Shown piece by piece: positions 30,206 through 44,900 of a stretch of DNA of 64,000 nucleotides. Origin of the DNA: Mixophyes australis. Taxonomy: Eukaryota > Chordata > Amphibia > Anura > Limnodynastidae. The position numbers were made by a program, and so were the translations under genes. Numbering within the stretch: position 1 is the stretch's first letter; the number at the start of each line of letters is the position of its first letter. Location: assembly GCA_036250195.1 (NCBI GenBank), contig JAVHZZ010000004.1, forward strand, positions 250,908,028-250,972,027. The letters run 5' to 3'. The notes beneath the pieces were generated by a model that worked only from the letters and a program-made list of their open reading frames with translations, was not told the DNA's origin and searched no databases.

Positions 30206-32124
30206 TGCATTGAATCATGAATCATAAATCATGAATTGAATCATGAATCATGAATTGAATTATGAATTGAATCAAGAATTGAATCATGAATTGAAACATG
30301 AATCATGAATCGAATCATGATTCATTAATCATGAATTGAATCATGAATCATGAATCATGAATTGAATTATGAATTGAATCAAGAACTGAATCATGAATTG
30401 AATCATGAATCATGAATTGATTTATGAATTGAATCAAGAATTGAATCATGAATTGAAACATGAATCATGAATCGAATCATGATTCATGAATCATGAATTG
30501 AATCATGAATCATGAATTGAATCATGAATTGAATCATGACTCATGAATCATGAATTATAAATCATAAATTAAATCATAAATTGAATCATGAATTGAATCA
30601 TGAATCATGATTCATGAAATGAATCATGAATCATGAATTGAATCATAAATCATGAATCATGAATTGAATCATGAATCAAATCATGATTCATGAATCATGA
30701 ATTGAATCTTAAATCATGAATCGAATCATAAATCATGAATCATGATTTGAATCATGAATCATGAATTGAATCATGAATCATGAATCGAATCATGAATCAT
30801 CAATCATGAATCATGAATTGAATCATGAATCATGAATCATGAAATGAATCATGAATCATGAAATGAATCATGAATCATGAATCGAATCATGAATCACAAA
30901 TCATGAATTATGAATCATAAATTGAATCATGAATTGAATCATGAATTGAATCATGAATCATGAATCACGATTTAAATGATGAATCATGAATCGAATCATG
31001 AATCATGAATAATGAATCATGAATTGAATCATGAATCATGAATTGAATCATGAATTGAATCATGAATCAAGAATCATGAAATAAATCATGAATTGAATCA
31101 AGATTCATGAACCATGAATTAAATCATGAAATAAATCATGAATTGAATCATAAAACATGAATCATGAATTGAATCATGAATCATGAATCATGAATCATGA
31201 ATTGAATCATGAATCATGAATCAAGAATTGAATCATGAATCATGAATCGAATCATGAATCATGAATTGAATCATGAATCATGAATCATGAATTAAATCAT
31301 GAATCAAATCATGAATCATGAATCGAGTCATGAATGATGAATCGAATCATGAATCATGAATTGAATCATGAATTAAGAATCATGAATCATGAATTGAATC
31401 ATGAATTATGAATTGAATCATGAATTGAATCATGAATCATTAATTAAAACATGAATCATGAATTGAATCATGATTTAAAACATGAATTATGAATTGAATC
31501 ATGAATCATGAATCAAGAATTGAATCTTGAATCATGAATCGAATCATGAATCATGAATTATAAATTGAATCATGAATCATGATTCGAATCAAGAATCATG
31601 AATCGAATCATGAATCATAAATCGAATCATGAATCACAAATCATGAATTGAATTATGAATCATGAATTATGAATCGAATCATGAATCACAAATCATGAAT
31701 TAAATCATGAATCATGAATCATACAATGAATCATGAATGAAAATCATGAATCATGAATCATGAATTGAATCATAAATCATGAAATGAATCATGAATTGAA
31801 TCATGAATCATGAATTGAATCATAAATCATGAAATGAATCATGAATTAAATCATGAATCATGAATTGAATCATGAATCATGAATTAAATCATGAATCATG
31901 AATTGAATCATGAATCATGAATTGAATCATGAATCATGAATTGAATCATAAATCATGAAATGAATCATGAATTAAATCATGAATCATGAATTGAATCATG
32001 ATTCATGAATTAAATCATGAATCATGAATTGAATCATGAATCATGAATTGAATCATGAATCATGAATTGAATCATGAATCATGAAATGAATCATGAATTG
32101 AATCATGAATCATGAAATGAATCA
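30206..32124 (+). repeat. 1,919-base tandem segment, copy 1 (extra half-unit)
   Basis: This is the first half of the ~3.73 kb HOR without its second half. Markers at 30206 (GCATTG), 30552 (GAATTATAAATC) and 31720 (CATACAATG) each recur exactly 1,919 bases later (32125, 32471, 33639). At its end the sequence passes from GAAATGAATCATG straight into CATTGAATCATG, where unit 1 instead continues into GAATTGTATCATAAATTAAAAC. That switch is a visible recombination junction near 32120. Confidence 0.85.
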
Positions 32125-35100
32125 TGCATTGAATCATGAATCATAAATCATGAATTGAATCATGAATCATGAATTGAATTATGAATTGAATCAAGAATTG
32201 AATCATGAATTGAAACATGAATCATGAATCGAATCATGATTCATTAATCATGAATTGAATCATGAATCATGAATCATGAATTGAATTATGAATTGAATCA
32301 AGAACTGAATCATGAATTGAATCATGAATCATGAATTGATTTATGAATTGAATCAAGAATTGAATCATGAATTGAAACATGAATCATGAATCGAATCATG
32401 ATTCATGAATCATGAATTGAATCATGAATCATGAATTGAATCATGAATTGAATCATGACTCATGAATCATGAATTATAAATCATAAATTAAATCATAAAT
32501 TGAATCATGAATTGAATCATGAATCATGATTCATGAAATGAATCATGAATCATGAATTGAATCATAAATCATGAATCATGAATTGAATCATGAATCAAAT
32601 CATGATTCATGAATCATGAATTGAATCTTAAATCATGAATCGAATCATAAATCATGAATCATGATTTGAATCATGAATCATGAATTGAATCATGAATCAT
32701 GAATCGAATCATGAATCATCAATCATGAATCATGAATTGAATCATGAATCATGAATCATGAAATGAATCATGAATCATGAAATGAATCATGAATCATGAA
32801 TCGAATCATGAATCACAAATCATGAATTATGAATCATAAATTGAATCATGAATTGAATCATGAATTGAATCATGAATCATGAATCACGATTTAAATGATG
32901 AATCATGAATCGAATCATGAATCATGAATAATGAATCATGAATTGAATCATGAATCATGAATTGAATCATGAATTGAATCATGAATCAAGAATCATGAAA
33001 TAAATCATGAATTGAATCAAGATTCATGAACCATGAATTAAATCATGAAATAAATCATGAATTGAATCATAAAACATGAATCATGAATTGAATCATGAAT
33101 CATGAATCATGAATCATGAATTGAATCATGAATCATGAATCAAGAATTGAATCATGAATCATGAATCGAATCATGAATCATGAATTGAATCATGAATCAT
33201 GAATCATGAATTAAATCATGAATCAAATCATGAATCATGAATCGAGTCATGAATGATGAATCGAATCATGAATCATGAATTGAATCATGAATTAAGAATC
33301 ATGAATCATGAATTGAATCATGAATTATGAATTGAATCATGAATTGAATCATGAATCATTAATTAAAACATGAATCATGAATTGAATCATGATTTAAAAC
33401 ATGAATTATGAATTGAATCATGAATCATGAATCAAGAATTGAATCTTGAATCATGAATCGAATCATGAATCATGAATTATAAATTGAATCATGAATCATG
33501 ATTCGAATCAAGAATCATGAATCGAATCATGAATCATAAATCGAATCATGAATCACAAATCATGAATTGAATTATGAATCATGAATTATGAATCGAATCA
33601 TGAATCACAAATCATGAATTAAATCATGAATCATGAATCATACAATGAATCATGAATGAAAATCATGAATCATGAATCATGAATTGAATCATAAATCATG
33701 AAATGAATCATGAATTGAATCATGAATCATGAATTGAATCATAAATCATGAAATGAATCATGAATTAAATCATGAATCATGAATTGAATCATGAATCATG
33801 AATTAAATCATGAATCATGAATTGAATCATGAATCATGAATTGAATCATGAATCATGAATTGAATCATAAATCATGAAATGAATCATGAATTAAATCATG
33901 AATCATGAATTGAATCATGATTCATGAATTAAATCATGAATCATGAATTGAATCATGAATCATGAATTGAATCATGAATCATGAATTGAATCATGAATCA
34001 TGAAATGAATCATGAATTGAATCATGAATCATGAAATGAATCATGAATTGTATCATAAATTAAAACATGAATCATGAATCGATTCATGAATCATGAATCG
34101 AATCATGAATCACAAATACTGAATTGAATTATGAATCATGAATTATGAATCGAATCATGAATCACAAATCATGAATTTAATCATGAATAATGAATCATAA
34201 ATTGAATCATGAATCATGAAATAAATCATTAATTGAATCAAGATTCATGAACCAAGAATTGAATCTTGAAATAAATCATGAATCATGAATCGAATCATAA
34301 ATCATGAATCATGAATTGAATCATGAATCATGAATCATGAATTGAATCATGAATCAAATCATGTATCATGAATCGAATCATGAATGATGAATCGAATTAT
34401 GAATCATGAATTGAATCATGAATTAAGAATCAAGAATCATGAATTGAATCATGAATCATGAATTGAATCATGAATTGAATCATGAATCATGAATCAAGAA
34501 TTGAATCAGGAATTATGAATCAAATCATAATTTATGAATTGAATCATGAATCATGAATTGAATCATGAATCAAATCATGTATCATGAATCGAATCATGAA
34601 TGATGAATCGAATCATGAATCGTGAATTGAATCACGAATTAAGAATCAAGAATCATGAATTGAATCATGAATCATGAATTGAATCATAAATTGAATCATG
34701 AATCATGAATCATGAATTGAATCTTGAATCATGAATCGAATCATGAATCATGAATTATGAACCGAATCATGAATCATTATTCGAATCAAGAACCATGATT
34801 CGAATCAAGAATCATGAATGGAATAATGAATCATGAATCGAATCATGAATCACAAATACTGAATTAAATTATGAATCATGAATCATAAAATGAATCATGA
34901 ATCATGAATTGAATCATGAATCATGAATCGAATCATGAATCATGAATTGAATCATGAATCATAAATCATGAATCATGAATTGAATCATGAATCATGAATT
35001 TAATCATGAATCATGAATTGAATCATGAATCATGAAATGAATCATGAATTGAAACATGAATTCAAACATGAATCATGAATCGAATCATGAATCATGAATC

Positions 35101-35660
35101 ATGCATTGAATCATGAATCATGAATCATGCATTGAATCATGAATCATGAATCATGAATTGAATCATGAATCATGAATTAAATTATGAATTGAATCAAGAA
35201 TTGAATCATGAATTGAAACATGAATCATGAATCGAATCATGATTCATTAATCATGAATTGAATCATGAATCGAATCATGAATTGAATTATGAATTGAATC
35301 AAGAACTGAATCATGAATTGAAACATGAATCATGAATCGAATCATGATTCATGAATCATGAATTGAATCATGAATCATGAATCATGAATTGAATCATGAA
35401 TTGAATCATGAATCATGAATCATGAATTATAAATCATAAATTGAATCATAAATTGAATCATGAATTGAATCATGAATCATGAATTGAATCATAAATCATG
35501 AATCATGAATTGAATCATGAATCATGAATCAAATCATGATTCATGAATCATGAATTGAATCTTAAATCATGAATCGAATCATAAATCATGAATCATGAAT
35601 TGAATCATGAATCATGAATTGAATCATGAATCATGAATCGAATCATGAATCATGAATCAT
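31938..35660 (+). repeat. 3,723-base tandem duplication, left copy
   Basis: All markers in this span recur at exactly +3723: GCATTG 32125/35848, GAATTATAAATC 32471/36194 and 35424/39147, CATACAATG 33639/37362, the palindrome core 34074/37797 and GAACCAAG 34249/37972. The left edge, at GAATTGAATCATAAATC (31938), is the same phrase found at 35661, so the pair is a head-to-tail duplication with its junction at about 35660. The absence of any offset drift over 3.7 kb marks it as among the youngest events in the window, or as an assembly duplication. Confidence 0.85.
32125..34043 (+). repeat. 1,919-base tandem segment, copy 2
   Basis: This matches 30206-32124 with no length change that I could detect, so the exchange that doubled it is probably recent. 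It is followed at 34044 by the normal continuation (GAATTGTATCATAAATTAAAAC, then the AATCGATTCATG palindrome at 34074 and CAAATACTG), which restores the order of the ~3.73 kb HOR. Confidence 0.85.
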
Positions 35661-38600
35661 GAATTGAATCATAAATCATGAAATGAATCATGAATTAAAT
35701 CATGAATCATGAATTGAATCATGATTCATGAATTAAATCATGAATCATGAATTGAATCATGAATCATGAATTGAATCATGAATCATGAATTGAATCATGA
35801 ATCATGAAATGAATCATGAATTGAATCATGAATCATGAAATGAATCATGCATTGAATCATGAATCATAAATCATGAATTGAATCATGAATCATGAATTGA
35901 ATTATGAATTGAATCAAGAATTGAATCATGAATTGAAACATGAATCATGAATCGAATCATGATTCATTAATCATGAATTGAATCATGAATCATGAATCAT
36001 GAATTGAATTATGAATTGAATCAAGAACTGAATCATGAATTGAATCATGAATCATGAATTGATTTATGAATTGAATCAAGAATTGAATCATGAATTGAAA
36101 CATGAATCATGAATCGAATCATGATTCATGAATCATGAATTGAATCATGAATCATGAATTGAATCATGAATTGAATCATGACTCATGAATCATGAATTAT
36201 AAATCATAAATTAAATCATAAATTGAATCATGAATTGAATCATGAATCATGATTCATGAAATGAATCATGAATCATGAATTGAATCATAAATCATGAATC
36301 ATGAATTGAATCATGAATCAAATCATGATTCATGAATCATGAATTGAATCTTAAATCATGAATCGAATCATAAATCATGAATCATGATTTGAATCATGAA
36401 TCATGAATTGAATCATGAATCATGAATCGAATCATGAATCATCAATCATGAATCATGAATTGAATCATGAATCATGAATCATGAAATGAATCATGAATCA
36501 TGAAATGAATCATGAATCATGAATCGAATCATGAATCACAAATCATGAATTATGAATCATAAATTGAATCATGAATTGAATCATGAATTGAATCATGAAT
36601 CATGAATCACGATTTAAATGATGAATCATGAATCGAATCATGAATCATGAATAATGAATCATGAATTGAATCATGAATCATGAATTGAATCATGAATTGA
36701 ATCATGAATCAAGAATCATGAAATAAATCATGAATTGAATCAAGATTCATGAACCATGAATTAAATCATGAAATAAATCATGAATTGAATCATAAAACAT
36801 GAATCATGAATTGAATCATGAATCATGAATCATGAATCATGAATTGAATCATGAATCATGAATCAAGAATTGAATCATGAATCATGAATCGAATCATGAA
36901 TCATGAATTGAATCATGAATCATGAATCATGAATTAAATCATGAATCAAATCATGAATCATGAATCGAGTCATGAATGATGAATCGAATCATGAATCATG
37001 AATTGAATCATGAATTAAGAATCATGAATCATGAATTGAATCATGAATTATGAATTGAATCATGAATTGAATCATGAATCATTAATTAAAACATGAATCA
37101 TGAATTGAATCATGATTTAAAACATGAATTATGAATTGAATCATGAATCATGAATCAAGAATTGAATCTTGAATCATGAATCGAATCATGAATCATGAAT
37201 TATAAATTGAATCATGAATCATGATTCGAATCAAGAATCATGAATCGAATCATGAATCATAAATCGAATCATGAATCACAAATCATGAATTGAATTATGA
37301 ATCATGAATTATGAATCGAATCATGAATCACAAATCATGAATTAAATCATGAATCATGAATCATACAATGAATCATGAATGAAAATCATGAATCATGAAT
37401 CATGAATTGAATCATAAATCATGAAATGAATCATGAATTGAATCATGAATCATGAATTGAATCATAAATCATGAAATGAATCATGAATTAAATCATGAAT
37501 CATGAATTGAATCATGAATCATGAATTAAATCATGAATCATGAATTGAATCATGAATCATGAATTGAATCATGAATCATGAATTGAATCATAAATCATGA
37601 AATGAATCATGAATTAAATCATGAATCATGAATTGAATCATGATTCATGAATTAAATCATGAATCATGAATTGAATCATGAATCATGAATTGAATCATGA
37701 ATCATGAATTGAATCATGAATCATGAAATGAATCATGAATTGAATCATGAATCATGAAATGAATCATGAATTGTATCATAAATTAAAACATGAATCATGA
37801 ATCGATTCATGAATCATGAATCGAATCATGAATCACAAATACTGAATTGAATTATGAATCATGAATTATGAATCGAATCATGAATCACAAATCATGAATT
37901 TAATCATGAATAATGAATCATAAATTGAATCATGAATCATGAAATAAATCATTAATTGAATCAAGATTCATGAACCAAGAATTGAATCTTGAAATAAATC
38001 ATGAATCATGAATCGAATCATAAATCATGAATCATGAATTGAATCATGAATCATGAATCATGAATTGAATCATGAATCAAATCATGTATCATGAATCGAA
38101 TCATGAATGATGAATCGAATTATGAATCATGAATTGAATCATGAATTAAGAATCAAGAATCATGAATTGAATCATGAATCATGAATTGAATCATGAATTG
38201 AATCATGAATCATGAATCAAGAATTGAATCAGGAATTATGAATCAAATCATAATTTATGAATTGAATCATGAATCATGAATTGAATCATGAATCAAATCA
38301 TGTATCATGAATCGAATCATGAATGATGAATCGAATCATGAATCGTGAATTGAATCACGAATTAAGAATCAAGAATCATGAATTGAATCATGAATCATGA
38401 ATTGAATCATAAATTGAATCATGAATCATGAATCATGAATTGAATCTTGAATCATGAATCGAATCATGAATCATGAATTATGAACCGAATCATGAATCAT
38501 TATTCGAATCAAGAACCATGATTCGAATCAAGAATCATGAATGGAATAATGAATCATGAATCGAATCATGAATCACAAATACTGAATTAAATTATGAATC

Positions 38601-39383
38601 ATGAATCATAAAATGAATCATGAATCATGAATTGAATCATGAATCATGAATCGAATCATGAATCATGAATTGAATCATGAATCATAAATCATGAATCATG
38701 AATTGAATCATGAATCATGAATTTAATCATGAATCATGAATTGAATCATGAATCATGAAATGAATCATGAATTGAAACATGAATTCAAACATGAATCATG
38801 AATCGAATCATGAATCATGAATCATGCATTGAATCATGAATCATGAATCATGCATTGAATCATGAATCATGAATCATGAATTGAATCATGAATCATGAAT
38901 TAAATTATGAATTGAATCAAGAATTGAATCATGAATTGAAACATGAATCATGAATCGAATCATGATTCATTAATCATGAATTGAATCATGAATCGAATCA
39001 TGAATTGAATTATGAATTGAATCAAGAACTGAATCATGAATTGAAACATGAATCATGAATCGAATCATGATTCATGAATCATGAATTGAATCATGAATCA
39101 TGAATCATGAATTGAATCATGAATTGAATCATGAATCATGAATCATGAATTATAAATCATAAATTGAATCATAAATTGAATCATGAATTGAATCATGAAT
39201 CATGAATTGAATCATAAATCATGAATCATGAATTGAATCATGAATCATGAATCAAATCATGATTCATGAATCATGAATTGAATCTTAAATCATGAATCGA
39301 ATCATAAATCATGAATCATGAATTGAATCATGAATCATGAATTGAATCATGAATCATGAATCGAATCATGAATCATGAATCAT
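35661..39383 (+). repeat. 3,723-base tandem duplication, right copy
   Basis: Right-hand copy of 31938-35660. At about 39384 it leaves the duplicated sequence: GAATTGAATCATG with GAATCATGAAATG follows, as in 24.7 kb and 29.99 kb, rather than GAATTGAATCATAAATC as at 35661. The GCATTG entry (35848), ATGACTCAT (36178), CATACAATG (37362) and the AATCGATTCATG palindrome (37797) are all kept. Confidence 0.85.
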
Positions 39384-41920
39384 GAATCATGAATTGAATC
39401 ATGAATCATGAATCATGAAATGAATCATGAATCATGAAATGAATCATGAATCATGAATCGAATCATGAATCACAAATCATGAATTATGAATCATAAATTG
39501 AATCATGAATTGAATCATGAATTGAATCATGAATCATGAATCACGATTTAAATCATGAATCATGAATCGAATCATGAATCATGAATAATGAATCATGAAT
39601 TGAATCATGAATCATGAATTGAATCATGAATTGAATCATGAATCAAGAATCAAGAAATAAATCATGAATTGAATCAAGATTCATGAACCATGAATTGAAT
39701 CATGAAATAAATCATGAATCATGAATTGAATCATAAAACATGAATCATGAATTGAATCATGAATCATGAATCATGAATTGAATCATGAATCATGAATCAA
39801 GAATTGAATCATGAATCATGAATCGAATCATGAATCATGAATTGAATCATGAATCATGAATCATGAATTAAATCATGAATCAAATCATGAATCATGAATC
39901 GAATCATGAATGATGAATCGAATCATGAATCATGAATTGAATCATGAATTAAGAATCATGAATCATGAATTGAATCATGAATTATGAATTGAATCATGAA
40001 TTGAATCATGAATCATTAATTAAAACATGAATCATGAATTGAATCATGATTTAAAACATGAATTATGAATTGAATCATGAATCATGAATCAAGAATTGAA
40101 TCTTGAATCATGAATCGAATCATGAATCATGAATTATAAATTGAATCATGAATCATGATTCGAATCAAGAATCATGAATCGAATCATGAATCATAAATCG
40201 AATCATGAATCACAAATCATGAATTGAATTATGAATCATGAATTATGAATTGAATTATGAATCATGAATTATGAATCAAATCATGAATCACAAATCATGA
40301 ATTAAATCATGAATCATGAATCATACAATGAATCATGAATGAAAATCATGAATCATGAATCATGAATTAAATCATAAATCATGAAATGAATCATGAATCA
40401 TGAATTGAATCATAAATCATGAAATGAATCTTGAATTAAATCATGAATCATGAATTGAATCATGAATCATGAATTGAATCATGAATCATGAATTGAATCA
40501 TGAATCATGAAATGAATCATGAATTGAATCATGAATCATGAAATGAATCATGAATTGTATCATAAATTAAAACATGAATCATGAATCGATTCATGAATCA
40601 TGAATCGAATCATGAATCACAAATACTGAATTGAATTATGAATCATGAATTATGAATCGAATCATGTATCACAAATCATGAATTTAATCATGAATCATGA
40701 ATCATAAAATGAATCATGAATCATGAATGGAATCATGAATCAGGAATCAGGAATTGAAATATAACTCATGAAATGAATCATGAAATGAATCATGAATAGT
40801 GAATTGAATCATGAATCATGAATTGAATCATGAATCATGAATTGAATCATGAATCATGAATTGAATCATGAATCATGAATCATGAATCATGAATTGAATC
40901 ATGAATCATGAATTGAATCATGAATCATGAATCGAATCATGAATCATGAATCATGAATTGAATCATGAATCATGAATTGAATCATGAATCATGACTCATG
41001 CATTGAATCATGAATCATGAATCATGCATTGAATCATGAATCATGAATCATGAATTGAATCATGAATCATAAATTGAATTATGAATTGAATCAAGAATTG
41101 AATCATGAATTGAAACATGAATCATGAATCGAATCATGATTCATTAATCATGAATTGAATCATGAATCATGAATCATGAATTGAATTATGAATTGAATCA
41201 AGAACTGAATCATGAATTGAATCATGAATCATGAATTGAATCAAGAATTGAATCATGAATTGAAACATGAATCATGAATTGAATCATGATTCATGAATCA
41301 TGAATTGAATCATGAATCATGAATTAAATCATGAATTGAATCATGACTCATGAATCATGAATTATAAATCATAAATTGAATCATAAATTGAATCATGAAT
41401 TGAATCATAAATCATGAATCATGAATTGAATCATGAATCATGAATCGAATCATGAATCATGAATCGAATCATGAATCATCAATCATGAATCATGAATTGA
41501 ATCATGAATCATGAATCATGAAATGAATCATGAATCATGAAATGAATCATGAATCATGAATCGAATCATGAATCACAAATCATGAATTATGAATCATAAA
41601 TTGAATCATGAATTGAATCATGAATTGAATCATGAATCATGAATCACGATTTAAATGATGAATCATGAATCGAATCATGAATCATGAATAATGAATCATG
41701 AATTGAATCATGAATCATGAATTGAATCATGAATTGAATCATGAATCAAGAATCATGAAATAAATCATGAATTGAATCAAGATTCATGAACCATGAATTG
41801 AATCATGAAATAAATCATGAATTGAATCATAAAACATGAATCATGAATTGAATCATGAATCATGAATCATGAATTGAATCATGAATCATGAATCAAGAAT
41901 TGAATCATGAATCATGAATC
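39384..41920 (+). repeat. Return of the 24.8-26.4 kb module with partial HOR unit
   Basis: The sequence follows the order seen at 24.7-27.6 kb: CACGATTTAAATC (about 39541), CATACAATG (40322), the palindrome AATCGATTCATG (40581), CAAATACTG (about 40622), the phrase with two GAATCAGG words and GAATTGAAATATAA (about 40738), CATGACTCATGCATTG (40991), ATGACTCAT (41343) and GAATTATAAATC (41359). A local insertion near 40239-40270 doubles the GAATTATGAATCATGAATTATG phrase. It leads into the next large tandem pair. Confidence 0.65.
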
Positions 41921-44900
41921 GAATCATGAATCATGAATTGAATCATGAATCATGAATCATGAATTAAATCATGAATCAAATCATGAATCATGAATCGAAT
42001 CATGAATGATGAATCGAATCATGAATCATGAATTGAATCATGAATTAAGAATCATGAATCATGAATTGAATCATGAATTATGAATTGAATCATGAATTGA
42101 ATCATGAATCATTAATGAAAACATGAATCATGAATTGAATCATGATTTAAAACATGAATTATGAATTGAATCATGAATCATGAATTAAAACATGAATCAT
42201 GAATTGAATCATGATTTAAAACATGAATTATGAATTGAATCATGAATCATGAATTAAAACATGAATCATGAATTGAATCATGATTTAAAACATGAATTAT
42301 GAATTGAATCCTGAATCATGAATCATGAATCGAATCATGAATTGAATCAGGAATCAAGAATCATGAATCATTAATTGAATCATGAATTGAATCATGAATC
42401 ATGAATCATGAATTGAATCATGAATCATGAATTGAATCATGAATTGAATCATGAATTATGAATCATAAAATGAATCATGATCTGAATCATGAATTGAATC
42501 ATCAATCATGAATCATGAAATCAATCATGAAATAAATCATGAATCATGAATTGAATCAAGAATTGAATCATGAATCACGAATTGAATCATGAATCATGAA
42601 TAATTAATCATAAATTGAATCATGAATCATGAAATAAATCATGAATTGAATCAAAATTCATGAACCGTGAATTGAATCATGAAATAAATCATGAATCATG
42701 AATCGAATCATAAATCATGAATCATGAATTGAATCATGAATCATGAATCATGAATTGAATCATAAATCATGAATCATGAATTGAATCATGAATCATGAAT
42801 CATGAATTGAATCATGAATCAAATCATTTATCATGAATCGAATCATGAATGATGAATCGAATTATGAATCATGAATTGAATCATGAATTAAGAATCAAGA
42901 ATCATGAATTGAATCATGAATCATGAATTGAATCATGAATTGAATCATGAATCATGAATCAAGAATTGAATCAGGAATCATGAATCGAATCATAAATCAT
43001 GATATGAATCATGAATCATGAATCATGAATTGAATCTTGAATCATGAATCGAATCATGAATCATGAATTATGAACCGAATCATGAATCATTATTCGAATC
43101 AAGAACCATGATTCGAATCAAGAATCATGAATGGAATAATGAATCATGAATCGAATCATGAATCACAAATACTGAATCAAATCATGAATCATGAATCATA
43201 AAATGAATCATGAATCATGAATTGAATCATGAATCATGAATCGAATCATGAATCATGAATTGAATCATGAATCATAAATCATGAATCATGAATCATGAAT
43301 TGAATCATGAATCATGAATTTAATCATGAATCATGAATTTAATCATGAATCATGAAATAAATCAAGAATTAAATCAAGATTCATGAACAGTGAATTGAAT
43401 CATGAAATAAATCATGAATCGAATCATAAATCATGAATCATGAATTGAATCAGGAATCATGAATCGAATCATAAATCATGAATTGAATCATGAATCATGA
43501 ATCATGAATTGAATCATGAATCAAATCATGTATCATGAATCGAATCATGAATGATGAATCGAATCATGAATCGTGAATTGAATCATGAATTAAGAATCAA
43601 GAATCATGAATTGAATCATGAATCATGAATTGAATCATGAATTGAATCATGAATCATGAATCATGAATTGAATCTTGAATCATGAATCGAATCATGAATC
43701 ATGAATTATGAACTGAATCATGAATCATTATTCGAATCAAGAACCATGATTCGAATCAAGAATCATGAATGGAATAATGAATCATGAATCGAATCATGAA
43801 TCACAAATACTGAATTAAATCATGAATCATGAATCATAAAATGAATCATGAATCATGAATTGAATCATGAATCATGAATCGAATCATGAATCATGAATTG
43901 AATCATGAATCATGAATTGAATCATGATTCATGAATTGAATCATGAATCATGAAATGAATCATGAAATAAATCATGAATCATGATTTCAATCAAGGATTG
44001 AATCATAATTCATGAAATGAATCATGAAATGAATCATGAATCATGAATTGAATCTTGAATCACGAATTGAATCCTGAATCATGAATCATGAATCGAATCA
44101 TGAATCATGAATTGAATCATGAATTGAATCATGAATCAAGAATCATGAATCATTAATTGAATCATGAATTGAATCATGAATCATGAATCATGAATTGAAT
44201 CATGAATCATGAATTGAATCATGAATTGAATCATGAATTATGAATCATAAAATGAATCATGATCTGAATCATGAATTGAATCGTCAATCATGAATCATGA
44301 AATCAATCATGAAATAAATCATGAATCATGAATTGAATCAAGAATTGAATCATGAATCACGAATTGAATCATGAATCATGAATCGAATCATGAATCATGA
44401 ATAATTAATCATAAATTGAATCATGAATCATGAAATAAATCATGAATTGAATCAAAATTCATGAACCGTGAATTGAATCATGAAATAAATCATGAATCAT
44501 GAATCGAATCATAAATCATGAATCATGAATTGAATCATGAATCATGAATCATGAATTGAATCATGAATCAAATCATTTATCATGAATCGAATCATGAATG
44601 AATCATGAATCATGAATCATGAATCATGAATTGAATCATGAATTGAATCATGAATCATGAATCATGAATTGAATCAGGAATCATGAATCGAATCATAAAT
44701 CATGATATGAATCATGAATCATGAATCATGAATTGAATCTTGAATCATGAATCGAATCATGAATCATGAATTATGAACCGAATCATGAATCATTATTCGA
44801 ATCAAGAACCATGATTCGAATCAAGAATCATGAATGGAATAATGAATCATGAATCGAATCATGAATCACAAATACTGAATCAAATCATGAATCATGAATC

